Assembly (NCBI GenBank): GCA_039583875.1
Contig: CM077164.1
Span: forward strand, 71,021,628-71,085,627
Source of the DNA: Platanthera guangdongensis
Lineage: Eukaryota > Streptophyta > Magnoliopsida > Asparagales > Orchidaceae
Reading direction: 5' to 3'
Length of the DNA: 64,000 bases
The position numbers and the translations under genes are program-made. The notes beneath the pieces are model-generated. The model searched no databases, had not been told where the DNA came from, and saw only the letters and a list, made by a program, of their open reading frames with translations. Below, one piece after another: positions 33,275 through 45,019 of this stretch (the first letter of the stretch is position 1; each line of letters starts with the position of its first letter).

Positions 33275-34105
33275 ATGGAGGAAATTGCAGTTCTGGATCT
33301 TGACGAAGTCATCCAGATTTTGCAAAATAAATCGGAAGAGAAGAAGCAAGGGCCTCAGAGAGAGTGGAGGCCAAGGAACAATGCGCACTTCTGCCAGTTC
33401 CATAAAGAGAAGGGCCACTTGACCGAGGATTGCAAGGCCCTTCGTATGCTAATAGATAAGCTACTTGCCGAGGGCAAGATTGACTTGAGCAAGAAAGATT
33501 CTTCTTCAAAGCCGTCCACCTCCAAAGGCAAGGAAGTAGCTGAAACTTATCAGGAATGTGTGGAGGTCGAGGACGAAGGCCATCTAGGGCCGATCAATGT
33601 TCCGGTTGAATGCTTTGACGCATATGACGAAGGGGTTCTGGGATGACTCTTCTTTATCCATGGTGGAGCAGGAACCGAGTTTACTCGGAAGTCCTCAATC
33701 TCAAGGGTCACTCGAGCAGAGGTGGCCTCTTCCTCTTCTGTTGCTCCACCAAGCGAGGCCATCACTTTTGGCCCAGCTGATCTGCCCCAAACAGCAAACC
33801 CATTCCATGATGCAGTTGTAATTAAGGCTGTTATTGGGCATTTCACAGTTGACAGGATTCTTGTTGACACTGGAAGCTCAGTCAACTTGCTGTTTAAATC
33901 AACCTTTGAGGCCCTGAAGACTGGAAAGCCTCTACTTTCCACCAAAGGGCCACTCTATGGCTTCTCAGGGGAGAGAAAATAAGTTGAGGGAAGCGTCATC
34001 CTACCTGTAAAGCTTGGAGGGGCAACTAAGCAAGTTAAATTCATAGTGGTTGACCTTTATTAAACAAGTATCAAGCAGTGGTCTCAACTTACCACCTCGC
34101 AATCA
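33275..34105 (+). pseudogene. pol: Element C gag zinc finger and protease, broken
   Basis: 33275-33646 encodes the end of gag with the Tat-type zinc motif CQFHKEKGHLTEDC (~33390-33432) instead of a classical CCHC knuckle. After a frameshift near 33640 the aspartic protease follows, with ILVDTGSSVNLLF at ~33858-33897. A TAA at 33980-33982 and further lesions near 34060 follow. The protease tail (VVSTYHLAIKF, ~34080-34105) is the last recognisable part before the deletion that removes the start of the reverse transcriptase. Confidence 0.8.
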
Positions 34106-34111
34106 AGTTCT

Positions 34112-35599
34112 TTGCTGATGGACCGTGTGTTTAAGCAACAGAAAGGAAGAAACTTAGAAGTGTATTTAGATGACCTCTTGATCAAGAGTAAGTCGTTTTC
34201 GCTGTATTTGCAAGATCTAGCAGAGACGTTCGCTACTCTGCGTAGATATAAAATGAAGCTCAACCCATTGAAGTGCACCTTTGGGGCGAGTAAGGGGAAG
34301 TTCCTTGGTCATCTCCTTACTCCAGAGGGACTTGCCCCCAATCCAGACAAAGTAAAAGCTATTCTTGATATCCCTACCCCCCGTTCACCTAAGGAAGTTC
34401 TGCAGTTAGGGGGGAGGTTAGCAGGTCTTGCGAGGTTCCTCTCTCGGGTTGGAGATAGGAGTGCTCCTTTCTTTAAAACTCTTCGAGGAGCATCTAAGTT
34501 CGAGTGGACAGAAGAATGTTCCCAGGCCTTTGAGCAGTTGAAGAAGCAACTGACTTCAACACCTCTGCTTCAGAGTCCATGGCCAGGGGAGATGCTTTTC
34601 TTATACCTAGGAGTTGGCCCTGAGGCTGTCATCTCTGTTCTTCTTCGAGAAGAAAGCAGGAAACAGTTCCCGGTCTACTATGTTAGCCATATTCAGAAAA
34701 GTGCTAAGACACGGTACCCGATTTTGGAGAAGTTAGCCTTGGCACTAGTCATGTCAGCTCGCAGACTCCGTCCGTATTTCCAAGCACACTCGATTCAAGT
34801 TGTTACCGATCAACCTTTGAAAAGTGTGTTGGAGAAACCGGAGCATTCTGGCAGACTAGCCAAATGGGCAATAGAATTAAGTGAATTTGAAATTTCTTAT
34901 GTGCCCAAGACAACCATCAAAGCTCAAGTTCTAGCAGACTTCCTGATCGATACAGCAGAATCCAGTTTTGATCGAGCAGAAAGGTCTCCATTGGCTTGGA
35001 CCATCTATGTTGATGGTGCCTCAGGCAGAAATTCTTCTGGAGCAGGAGTGGTTCTGATTAACCCAAACAGCATCAAACTGGAGCAGGCCATCAAGTTCTA
35101 TTTTCCAGTGACCAATAACCAGGCCGAGTATGAAGCTTTGCTAGCAAGCTTGAGACTTGCAAGAGAACTCGGAATTGATCATGTTCATATCAAGACTGAT
35201 TCTCTGGTAATGATATCGCAAGTCCTTGGAAACTTTGAGACAAGAGGGGCGATCTTGAAGAAGTATCTTGCTCTTGTGAAAATAGAGATCGGCAAATTCA
35301 AAAGCTTTACCATTGAGCATATCTCTAGAACAGAAAATGAGGAGGCAGATGTTCTTGCCAAGTATGGACTGCCATCAGGAGGAACAACTTCCGAGCTCTT
35401 CCGCCCAGCAGTGGAGGAAGGAGAACTGATGCAGGTTGATCAACGTCCCTCCTGGATAGACCCATTCATTCTCTATCTGTCAATAAGAGATTTTCACCAT
35501 TCAATTAAAGATCAGAAAAAGTTCAGAATAAAAGCAGCTCACTATTACTTAGTGGCAAGAATCCTCTACAGAAGAACATTCCTCTCTACCATGGCCTGA
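34112..35599 (+). pseudogene. pol: Element C reverse transcriptase (N-terminus deleted) and two RNase H domains
   Basis: The 495-codon frame opens inside the reverse transcriptase at VFKQQKGRNLEVYLDDLLIKS. The catalytic YLDD is present but the upstream fingers and palm motifs are absent, so roughly 300 residues are deleted between protease and this point. C-terminal motifs follow: NPLKCTFGASKGKFLGHLL and FFKTLRGASKFEWTEEC. The first RNase H (about 34570-34950) is the usual gypsy domain but degenerate. The second begins IYVDGASGRNSSGAGVVL (~35005) with NNQAEYEALL (~35115) and TDSLVM (~35195). That is the extra, archaeal-type RNase H known from Tat elements. Confidence 0.88.
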
Positions 35600-36706
35600 T
35601 GTGTTTCAGAAGAAGAAGCTCCCATTGTTTTGTAAGAAGTTCATTCAGGAGAGTGTGGAAGTCACTCGGGAGAAAGATCTTTAGAAAGATGAATCCTGCG
35701 GCAGGGATATTTCTAGCCCACCATGAAGAGAGACTCTGAGTCTTACGCTAGAAAATGTGTTCAATGCCAGAAGTTTGCTCCACTTCAACACCAGGCTGCT
35801 CAGTCACTCAGATCGATTGCAACTCCTTGGCCCTTCGCAGTTTGGGGAATGGATCTCATTGGTCCTTTTCCCATGGCAAGCGGACAACGGCGTTTCATCA
35901 TAGTGATGATCGACTACTTCAGCAAGTGGATTAAAGCAAAGGCATTGACAAAGACAACAACTCAGGTCATCAAGAATTTCATTTGGGGAGAGATTGTCTT
36001 CCGACATGGAATACCTATGGCTATAATCACCGACAACGGGCCACAGTTCAACAACGCAGAGATGATTGATTTTTGCAAGCAGGTCGGAACTGAACTGCGG
36101 TTTGCATCAGTCCATCATCCCAGGAGCAATGGCTAAGTTGAAGCAGCCAACAAGTAGGTCCTTATTTTATTTAAGAAGAAAGTGCAGAATCTCAAGGGCA
36201 GCTGGGCTGATCAGCTTCCATCAGTCCTCTGGTCCCTTAGAACAACACCTTCATCCGCAACTGGCGAGACTCCGTTCAAACGTTCTCATGGCTCAGAGGC
36301 CCTCATTCCAGTTGAGTTTGAAGTCCCATCACCCAGAGTTCTACTTGCAAGGCAAGGCTTTGAGTACTGGCTTGAGATGAATAATGAAGAAATGAGATTC
36401 AGTATGGAATGCATTGAGGAAATTAGAGATAAAGTAGCAATAAGGCAGGAGGAGGTCAAAAGAAGGATGGCCCATTATTTTGATCAGAACGTAAGGATCA
36501 AACACTTTCAAGTGGGAGATCTAGTTCTTAAGAAAGTTGACGCTGCTGCAAGAGCTGGTTCAGTTGGAAAACTTAATCCGAACTGGGTCGGCCCCTTCAT
36601 TGTCAAAGAAGCGTTAAAGAACGGCGCTTACCGCTTGCAAACATACGAGGGAGAGGATATGCCACATACATGGAGCGGGGATGATCTCAAACGGTTCTAT
36701 TCCTGA
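35600..36706 (+). pseudogene. pol: Element C integrase, broken
   Basis: The zinc-binding part (HSGECGSHSG then CVQCQKFA) spans about 35645-35780 with stops and frameshifts. The core frame 35723-36136 has D in WGMDLIGPF (~35848) and D in ITDNGPQF (~36028), then a TAA where Gln is expected in NG-stop-VEAANK. The catalytic Glu (VEAANK) survives just after the stop. A third frame, 36182-36706, completes the C-terminal part (GDLVLKKVD, LNPNWVGPFIV, DDLKRFYS). Integrase inserts element DNA into the host chromosome. No chromodomain is seen, as expected for Tat. Confidence 0.85.
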
Positions 36707-37394
36707 ACCTTCTCTTTTCTATTCTATGTATCCTCTTCAAGAATCATTATGAGTAAAAACTGCTCGCTAACGCTTCTTCAAGTGTTTTGTCTATTCAAGC
36801 ATAACAGTTGGCATGCTAAGCAAGAAAGATTCAAAAAATGGTTCTGTCCTTGAACTCTCTTTTCTTTCTTATGCTAGCTTTGAAAATGCATCTCTTTAAT
36901 CAAAGGATTCGTACTGACACTTTTCCTAATGTTTTCTCTTTCTCTCCCAAACATCAATAACGGTTACCTGATACTAGGAGACATCGCCGAGTTCAGCAAA
37001 ACCTCCCCTAGAGCTGTTATCATTAGCGTAACACCACGAAGACCACGTGTTGCGGGGAGATTTTGCACCGTGTAGTGGGAGCTTGCAGGCTCTAGTGAGG
37101 TAGGATTCTGAATTTCAGATCCCGGCTCGTACCTGACCCCACCTCTGCATTATGGAGGGACAGGGTGGGAGTTAAGCTCTACCATGCCCACAGGTCATCT
37201 TAGTTTGTAACCCTCGAACACTTCATGTTAACCTCAAGCAGTGCCTGTAGGAGACCTACATCTTGGTTCATCTTGAGGAAAGTTATACCGCTCCGGCCGC
37301 AACTACCAAAAAGATAGACTTAGACTGTACTCCAGGCAAGAGGGCAGAGGACCGTTCTGTCAAGTCTGCATCGTGCTCTTCACATGGAATCTTT
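36707..37394 (+). other. Element C 3' noncoding region before tandem array
   Basis: No supported ORF. AT-rich sequence after integrase gives way near 37230 to sequence containing GCAGTCCGC-type words that leads into the array. Confidence 0.6.
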
Positions 37395-39050
37395 GTAGTG
37401 CAGACTGATTTTCTATATCCGCTCAGTCCGCCGATTTTCTTTGTGTTGATCGTATAGCTTGTGGCCCGGTGAGAAAAGCAATGCCTGTCGCACCTGCCCG
37501 CCTGGTCGCAAGCTATAGATCATTTCTTCTATGTAGTGCGGACTGATTTTCTATATCCGCTCAATCCGCCGGTTTTCTTTGGGTTGATTTTATAGCTTGT
37601 GGCCCGGTGAGAAAAGCAATGTCTGCCACACCTGCCCTCCTGGTCGCAAGCTATAGATCATTTCTTCTATTTAGTGCGGACTGCTTTTCTTTATCTGCGC
37701 AGTCCGCCGGTTTTCCTTGGGGTGATCGTATAGCTTGTGGCCCGGTGAGAAAATCAATACCAACCGCACATGCCGCCTGGTCGCAAGCTATAGATCATTT
37801 CTTCTATTTAGTGAGGACTGATTTTCTTTATCCGCGCAGTCCGCCGGTTTTCCTTGGGTTAATCGTATAGCTTGTGGCCCGGTGAGAAAAGCAATGTCTG
37901 CCGCACCTGCCCGCTTGGTCGCAAGCTATAGATCATTTCTTATATATAGTGCGGACTGATTTTCTATATATGCTCTGTTCGACGGTTTTCTTTGGGTTCA
38001 TTTTATAGCTTGTGGCCCGGTGAGAAAAGCAATGCCTGCCGCACCTGCCCGCCTGGTCGCAAGCTATAGATCATTTCTTCTATTTAGTGCGGACTGCTTT
38101 TCCTTATCTGCACAGTCCGCCAGTTTTCCTTGGGTTGATCATATAGCTTGTGGCCCGGTGAGAAAATCAATGCCAACCGCACCTGCCCGCCTGGTCGCAA
38201 GCTATAGATCATTTCTACTATTTAGTACAGACTGATTTTCTTTATCCGCGCAGTCCGCCGGTTTTCCTTGGGTTGATCGTATAGCTTGTGGCCCGGTGAG
38301 AAAAGCAATGCCGACCGCACCTGCCCTCCTGGTTGCAAGCTATAAATCATTTCTTCTATTTAGTGCGGACTGATTTTCTATATCCGGGCAGTCCGTCGGT
38401 TTTCCTTGGGTTGATCGTATAGCTTGTGGCCCGGTGAGAAAAGCAATGCCGACCGCACCTGCCCGCCTGGTCGCAAGCTATAGATCATTTCTTTTATTTA
38501 GTGCGGACTGATTTTCTTTATCCGCGCAGTCCGCTGGTTTTCCTTCGAGTTGATCGTATAACTTGTGGCCCGGTAAGAAAAGCAATGCCAACCGCAACTG
38601 CCCGCCTGGTCGCAAGTTATAGATCATTTCTTGTATTTAGTGCGGACTGATTTTATATATACGCGCAGTCCGCCGGTTTTCCTTGGGTTGATCGTATAGC
38701 TTGTGGCCCAGTGAGAAAAGCAATGCCGACGGCACCTGCCCACCTGGTCGCAAGCTATAGATCATTTCTTCTATTTAGTGCAGACTGATTTTCTTTATCC
38801 GCGCAGTCCGCCGGTTTTCCTTGGGTTGATCGTATAGCTTGCGGCCCGGTGAGAAAAGCAATGCCGACCGCACCTGCCCGCCTGGTCGCAAGATATAGAT
38901 CATTTCTTCTATTTAGTGCAGACTGATTTTCTTTATCCGCTCAGTCCGCCAGTTTTCCTTGGGCTGATCGTATAGCTTGTGGCCCGGTGAGAAAAGTAAT
39001 GCCGACCGCACCTGCCCGCTTGGTCGCAAGCTATAGGTCATTTCTATTAA
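37395..39050 (+). repeat. 138-bp tandem array (about 12 units) in element C
   Basis: TATAGCTTGTGGCCCGG recurs at intervals of 137-139 bp (anchor AGCTTG at 37456, 37594, 37732, 37869, 38007, 38145, 38283, 38421, about 38559, 38698, 38836 and 38974). Each unit contains two inverted repeats: TATAGCTTG...CAAGCTATA about 50 bp apart, and GCGGACT...AGTCCGC about 18 bp apart. Tandem repeats between pol and the antisense genes are typical of Tat elements. The short ORFs drawn through the array are the repeat in translation. Confidence 0.95.
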
Positions 39051-39710
39051 AATATGCGCGAACTGTGCAATTATATCAGCCCAGTCCGCCGAATTGTTTC
39101 CCAGTTGGTCTTTTTAGCTCACAGTTTGACAGTAAACATAAGGCCGCCATGCTTATATCATCATGCTTAAAAGATTTGACAGAGTATCACGGACTGCTAT
39201 TGGAACTCGACAGAGTCCGCCGGATATTTTCGTCACCCAAGTATTCGCATTCTTATGGCGGACAGTGGTCGGATTGATAAATGAAATTTCCTAATCAGCA
39301 AGTCAAAAAACTCATACAGTATGGATGATCTTTGTATCACGCGGACTGCTACATGGAGATCGAACTTAATCATGTTAAATGCTGAAAATAAAGAACATTG
39401 CAGGAGACACACTGATACCAGAATATCATTTCTATTTGATCAAGAATTCAGTTACATCTTTTCATCTATCAGGAGGACTACAAACTTGAGTCCGCTCTAT
39501 TTACAAAAAAGCAAAAATACATTAGTCATCTTCAGCGGTCTTCTGTTTCTTTTCGACAGGAGGTGCAGGGCTTAGGCCTTCGACATCAATCTCCGGAGAA
39601 TAGCCCTCCGAGCCGCTTCCACTGCTGCCATCTGATCCAGTGCTCGTCGCGGACTCGCTATGCGAGCTCTTGCCTGCAGAGGAAGATGTAGAGGTGCCGG
39701 ACTCGGCAGA
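39051..39710. other. Spacer between tandem array and antisense genes
   Basis: The last partial array copy fades by ~39100. The rest has GCGGACT/GAGTCCGC words and no supported + strand gene. It probably contains the 3' end and terminator of antisense gene beta; I see no clear polyadenylation signal to place. Confidence 0.45.
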
Positions 39711-41400
39711 CTATTTTCCGCCTTGCTGGCTTGAGCCAGTGTCATCAGCCATTGCCTTGATGCCTTCTTCTTCGCCTTCTTCTTCGACTTCTTCTTCGCC
39801 TCCTTCTTCTTCTTCTTCTTCTTTTTCTTTGGCTTCTTCTTTGCCTTCTCCCTCCTCGACAATGACGTCTTTACCCTTTGCATCCCGCTCCATTGCTGCG
39901 ACCTGCTCTTTCAACTTCGGGAAGAGCTCCAAGAAAGGAATGTCATCCACTCCTTCCTTTGCGAAACCGCCGCGGACAAATCGCTCGATGGTGATCTCAA
40001 CGGTTTCCTTCACAAAGGGGAGCATGGCGTCCTGGAAGTTATTATTCTCCAAATCGTAGGCGACCTGCGCAAAGCAAAGGAACAAATATCAGATCGCGGT
40101 GGATTTCAAATAGAGACCGCTGCAAATACAACTCACCCCATGCTCTTCCTTCTGCTAGGCGACCTTCTTTCCTAACTGCATATTTCTTTCTTTAAGCACT
40201 ATTTTTTCTTCTTGAAGCTGATCATTTTGTCTGATCAGGTCTCTGGCCAGAGAACAGACAAAGTGGTTCGTCACCACGCTGTTCGCACTAGCCTGTGAGG
40301 CCAACAGAGGGAGATCGGCAGCGGCTATCTTCTTCAAATCGCTCAAGTTGCTCTTCCCATAAAGTGCGGATATCGCAACATGAACATGGCAAGTTATTCT
40401 CGAGCTTTTCCACGAAGGAAGCGCAGTCGACAAGCGGACATGCTTGTTCTTATTATGCAAGTGGATCATCGGGTTCCCCCTAAGATCCTTCTGGCGGTTT
40501 CCGAAGCCTTGCATTGAAAAACTTTCAGAAGAAGAGTAGTCCGCCGCGGGATCCCCCTCCTCTTTCCTCTTCCTTGCAGCCTCTTGTTTCCTTTCTCTTT
40601 GTGTAGACGTAAATCCGCTAGGCGTCTGTGGCAGGTTGGCGGGTACAGCCAAGGTCGCTGCAAAAGCAAAAGAGTTAAATACAAAGGTCGCTGCGGATAC
40701 AAATTTGAGTTCGCAAAAGCTTACTTTCTTCGCACGAAACGTCCGCCAAGCTCGCCAATAGCGGAACGTAGTATTCAATATCGAGCCTGGCATCGGCTAA
40801 GAATTTGGCGATGGCGGACTCCATCGCATCCAGCAGGACACTCTTGAAAGCAGAGTCTGCGCGCTCTTCCGGATACGTATGCGCGAACCCTAGGTCGCCT
40901 TCGAAGATTAAAAACCTGGAGGTCCAGTTCTGGATCTTGTTAGGAAGACCCACAACCTTCATTCCTCTGCAGTAGAAGTATATTACTCCCGTGTAAGGGC
41001 GGCCTCCGGATGAGGTTATTGAGCGGACTGAGAACATCTTGCGTAAGATGTTCATAGAGAAAGCGATCTTCTCAGACCGCAAGTAAGAGTTAAAGCTGCA
41101 AATAGCAGCAAGTGTGTTGGGTGCGAGCTGGCCCGGCACCATCCCGTAATGCTCAAAAATTTCGGCGATCTCCCATAACAGCGGAAATTTGAAGCTGCTG
41201 TCAAAGTGATCAATGGGTATGGCGATCTGAGTCGCCGTTGAAAAATTTATTCTTTCTTCATGGGCTGGAAGGCGGACAGGAAGGTTTGAGTTCGCCATCA
41301 TATTCTCGACAAAAGCTTCAAGGTCGCCCTCTGTTAAAGTGCACTTTCGGTGGTCGGCGGCATGGAAAGCAACTGCAGCATCAGTCCTGGCGGACACCAT
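39711..41400 (-). CDS. Antisense gene beta of element C (gypsy-type transposase-like domain protein), spliced, one stop
   Basis: Three exons fit on the minus strand: 41400-40725, 40657-40137 and 40064-39711. The introns (67 and 72 nt) start GTAAGC and GTGAGT and end TTTTGCAG and TGCGCAG, and the frame is kept across both, giving ~516 codons. The start ATG at 41400 (MVSARTD) lies ~64 nt after a TATA box; an in-frame ATG at 41430 is too close to it. The N-terminal half (FKFPLLWEIAEIFEHYGM, APNTLAAICSF, NKIQNWTSRFLIFEGD) resembles the Pfam family called putative gypsy-type transposon/transposase (PF04195), known from antisense ORFs of plant Tat elements. A Lys/Gln coiled coil and a Glu-rich tail follow. 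One in-frame TAG near 40153 in exon 2 would truncate it. Role unknown. Confidence 0.7.
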
Positions 41401-41463
41401 TTTGGCAGGCCGCAGGGTCTTCAGCTTCAACTGTTTTCCTGCATAGAAGAAGCAACAGGGGAA

Positions 41464-41472
41464 TATTTATAG
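41464..41472 (-). promoter_or_regulatory. TATA box of antisense gene beta
   Basis: CTATAAATA on the minus strand, followed by TTCCCC. Upstream on that strand, about 41500-41870, is a ~370-bp noncoding stretch dense in GCGGAC/GTCCGC words, the same word as in the C LTR. Confidence 0.6.
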
Positions 41473-41874
41473 TAGTGGGGCCTGACAGCTTTTTGGGCCA
41501 GGCCCCACATCTCGCTTTTGCAGTCCGCATAGTCCGCCATAATCCAATTATTCACGCAGCAAAACAACGCGGACACAAACTTTAATTCACAGGCCAAGCA
41601 AAGTTCAAAGCACAAAATTAGGCGGACAAAGATTCAGTCCGCCCAGTTCGCAACGCTTCCCACCTGCAGACAAGTTAAATTACGAGAAGCGGACACAGCA
41701 TTAGTGCGCACAGTTCGCCGCAAATAAAAGCAAAAATTAGCAACATAATTTGCGGATATCTTTTTCAGTCCACATAAATCGCAGCACAGTTCATTACAAT
41801 CCACATCATAGGATATTGTTAAAAACACATAATTATACATCAACCAAATTGAAGTAGTTCATGGTTTCGCGGAC

Positions 41875-43846
41875 TCAGCGGTCTTTGGTCTCAGTCCGCG
41901 TTGGCCTTTCCGTCCTATCTCTGCACAAGTGCACAGCTTGGTCGCTTATTTGGAGGACTTCGCTGTACAAGCGACAGATGTGGTGATGAATAGAGTTGAT
42001 AGTCTGGTGCATATGAGCAGCCTCCCGGTCTACCCGACTAAGGGGAACCATCGGCTCCATCGCCATCCTCAACTCCTCATCCGCGGCCTGTTGCCAACGA
42101 CCTGTCGGTGCTGCGACCTCCGGAGCAACGCGATCTGGCAATCGCGATCTTTTCTCAGCGACCTCAGCAGCCCGCTTCCCCTTTTCTTCCCACGCTGACG
42201 CCAAGTGCTTGCCCTTGTAGAAGCGGACATCATCAGCGAGCCTCTTCTTCTCCCTATCGGACCTCTCCAGCGCCCTCGAGATGCTGGCGATCTGGTCCTT
42301 TAGGGCTTTCTCGCGCTCCACGGATGCTTTCTTGCGCTCTTTCGCCTTCTTTAACTCCGCTTTAATGTTCTGAATTTCAGGTTGAAATTTCCTTTCTAAC
42401 TCTCTGATGTCGCTCAGGTTGGGCTGCTCATCTCTTGCGGATTCCTCATGCGAGACCGCGTCGACACCAGTACTCTGCGTAACCACGATCTCGCCACTCT
42501 CGACGGAGCCCGGTGGAGACTTTCTACCTGCAACAAAGAAGGTCAATTTCACATTCAAATACAGTCTGCAGCGGACTCAAAGAATCAGGAAAAAAGATCA
42601 CATTTGGACAAAGCAGCAGCAAGTTGCCGACTATCGAAAAAGACAAGCCGCCTTGCCCGCTCCTGGTCAAAGATGCTTAACAGCTTCTTCCATTCGCGAT
42701 GGACTTTATCTCTTTGTTCCGCAGCAGAACTTTTTGAAACAACAATATCATCGGTCTCAGTGATGATCTTAATCGGCCTCGACTTCCGCTTTGACGACCT
42801 GTAAAGCCACTGACGCTTAAAATATTTAGGCGTCGGTTGAAGATTACCTGTCCGCAACAGCTCTGCGACAGTACGCAGATCCTCAGCATTCTTGTCTGTC
42901 GCGGCCTGCTTCGAGGCCACCTCAACCGTAGCTATATGAGCAGCGATTTGTTTCTTCTGCTCCGCTATCTACTCCTTCAGTCTCTCCCTCTCTTCTTCCT
43001 CAGCAGCGGATAAAGAGGGGAGTTCGTCGCCCTTGACCCCAAGAATTTCCACCTCAGGTTGCTGTAGTGCACCCAATAGGGATTCGTTGATAAGGTCAAA
43101 TTGATCGACATCTATGGAATCTAGTATCTCATCTATAGATAAACTGACCGTGGAGAGGGAATTATCTCCCTGGATTTGAGCCTCCGGAGTAACTAACTCG
43201 CTTTCAGGAACTTCTTTCTCGCGCGGTCTGTGCTGCAAGTCCGCATCTCCAGTCTGCTTGGAGATATTCTTCTCTTTCATCGCGCTCAACTTCTTTTCAA
43301 CCCGCTCAGCCACGGTCGACCCGTCCCTCTTCCTCTTCTTTCCAGAAGCTCTTTTCTCGGCAGAGTCCGCGACAGCCTTTCCTAAATCGGGCTGGCTCTC
43401 GCGGACCGTTCAAGTTTCGCAGCGATCAATGCCTTTGAAGGCGCGTCCTTGCCAACCTCTTCTCACGCAGTCCGCATATCTTCATCAAGGCTCAAGATGG
43501 GCACCTGGGCGTTGGGGGAAGATATTTCGGCCACATTGTGTTCGCTAACGGTGTCCGCCGAATTCACGGTTTTCTGGGAAGGGGCGGTGTCCGACATATT
43601 TAGTGACTTCTCACTTCTCAGTGGCTGTGCAGCGTGAGGAACTCCGGCATCCTCCTTCTCGCGCACAGATACATTAGAGCGGCGAACTGCTTTCTCAGCA
43701 GGCTTCTGGCTGTGGGAACTTTCTCCAGTAGAGCGGACAAGATCCCTTCTCGTCGTTCTCTTTATTATTTTCTTAGTCTTCATAGGCGTTAGTGCCTTCT
43801 CGCCTTTTACAGTGAGACTAGTGAAAAAAGCGCCAAGCCTTGCCAT
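41875..43846 (-). pseudogene. Antisense gene alpha of element C (coiled-coil protein), spliced, frameshifted
   Basis: Exon 1 runs 43846-42602 and exon 2 runs 42527-41875 on the minus strand. The 74-nt intron begins GTGATC and ends TTTGTTGCAG, and the frame continues across it in phase. The start MARLGAFF lies 85 nt after a TATA box. Exon 1 has a stop at ~43460, a one-base frameshift between 43463 and 43390 and a stop near 42967. With one base restored the total is 633 codons. Features: a basic nuclear-type word GKKRKRDG (~43345), a conserved middle part and a long Lys/Glu coiled coil (about 42450-42150). I recognise no enzyme motif. Together with beta it makes up the antisense region of the Tat element. 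Confidence 0.6.
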
Positions 43847-43930
43847 GCCGGACTGCAAAGTGGAGACCGCAAGTGGTGAATAGCGCCCTGTGTCGATCAG
43901 AATTTCTAACAGTTCCAGGCCCTCCAGCAA

Positions 43931-43939
43931 TATTTATAG
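43931..43939 (-). promoter_or_regulatory. TATA box of antisense gene alpha
   Basis: CTATAAATA on the minus strand, followed by TTGCTGG. It shares the core CTATAAATATT with the beta box. It lies ~90 bp from the C 3' LTR edge, so the LTR with its GTCCGC words is its upstream region. Confidence 0.6.
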
Positions 43940-44027
43940 CGATGACGGCATTAATGAGGCTTGCGGACTTGGCGGTTAAGAAAACATTTTCGAAGTTTTC
44001 TAGAAACTTAAAAATGTGTGGGGATTA

Positions 44028-45019
44028 TGTAAACCCCTCAGTCCGCAACACCCGCTGGATGTCAAGGCTGTGCTTCATTATTCGCGGACACGATTCAGCA
44101 GTCCGCGAAACTCGGCAAAGCAGCAGTGATCGGCCACCAAGGATGGTCCCCCATCAGCGTACTCAACGCTCTGATCGCCTAGTTCGCCATGCCTTTGGAT
44201 CCCTATTTTCTCTACATCGGCGGACGCAGTGTCCCATCCGCCCAGGTAGCCGTCCTCCTGAAGGATCGCACCTAGTAGCAGCATATTGAAGGTTCGCCAT
44301 GCCTTGGAGCTCTGGATTGATCCCTCGTCGGCGGACGCAGTGTCCCGTCCGCCCAGGTCGCCGACCTCCTGAAGGATCGCGCCTAGTAGCAGCAGATTGA
44401 AGGTTCGCCATGCCTTGGATCTCTGGATTGATCCATCTTTGGCGGACGTAGTGCCAAGTCCGCCCATGCCGCCGTCCTCCCACAGGATCGTTCCTAGCAG
44501 TAGTAGATGGGAGCTCCAGCCCGCGAGCCCAGTCCTCCCCTTCTGCGCGGACTGGCGTGTTCTTTCTTTTTGCTTCCCGTCACCACTGCCCGGTTCTCCT
44601 GTACCCCGGGTAGTCAGTTATTTTAGCCCTACCCGTTTGGGCAGGCCCCCCCATCCTATAAATAGGGGGGAGGTGGTGCACCCAAGGCACGCTAACTCGT
44701 GCCCAGGAGCCTACTTGTTAAAGGCTGTGGACTCGAATCTCGTGCTTTGCGGACTCCAGCTTGCTCAGCTCTTGCCTTCCTCTTTTCATTCACTTGTAAC
44801 AAAACCCTTCTTCAGTAAAAGGAAATCCCGTCGCAAGAGAGGCATTCAGGCCACAAAGGGCGAATTCTGTTGTAGCCGTGGCTCACGACCCTGCTGTTCT
44901 TCTGGCTCTTGTCTGCTTAGTAGATTGCTACTCGCAGACTCTCCTCTCCCTTCTTTTCCCTTGTGCTCGAACCGTTAGCTGGTGGTGCCCGACCCCCTTT
45001 GTATTTTCGTGCATCAACT
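44028..45019 (+). repeat. Element C 3' LTR
   Basis: It starts TGTAAACCCCTCAG after a G-rich tract (TGTGGGGATTA, 44016-44027, the probable polypurine tract) and ends GCATCAACT, close to GCATCAACA of the solo LTR. TATA box (CTATAAATA) at 44656. Tandem ~110-bp units lie at 44250-44490. The solo copy (990 bp) confirms both ends. Confidence 0.9.

Larger units (their letters stand above)
31098..45019 (+). mobile_element. Element C: Ty3/gypsy Tat-type retrotransposon with antisense genes
   Basis: It has a truncated 5' LTR, gag, protease, partial reverse transcriptase, two RNase H domains, integrase, a 138-bp tandem array, two minus-strand spliced genes and a 3' LTR. Two RNase H domains, integrase after RNase H, and antisense genes downstream of pol behind tandem repeats are known traits of the Tat lineage (Grande, Retand, Ogre relatives). 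It is nonautonomous, since the N-terminal reverse transcriptase is deleted and several stops are present. The bases after the 3' LTR (GACAT) continue the gag of element D. Confidence 0.9.

Noticed and set aside
39640..40059. Ser-rich + strand ORF of 139 codons
   Set aside because: It is the complement of the Glu/Lys-rich exon 3 of antisense gene beta. Frame conservation across introns supports the minus strand.
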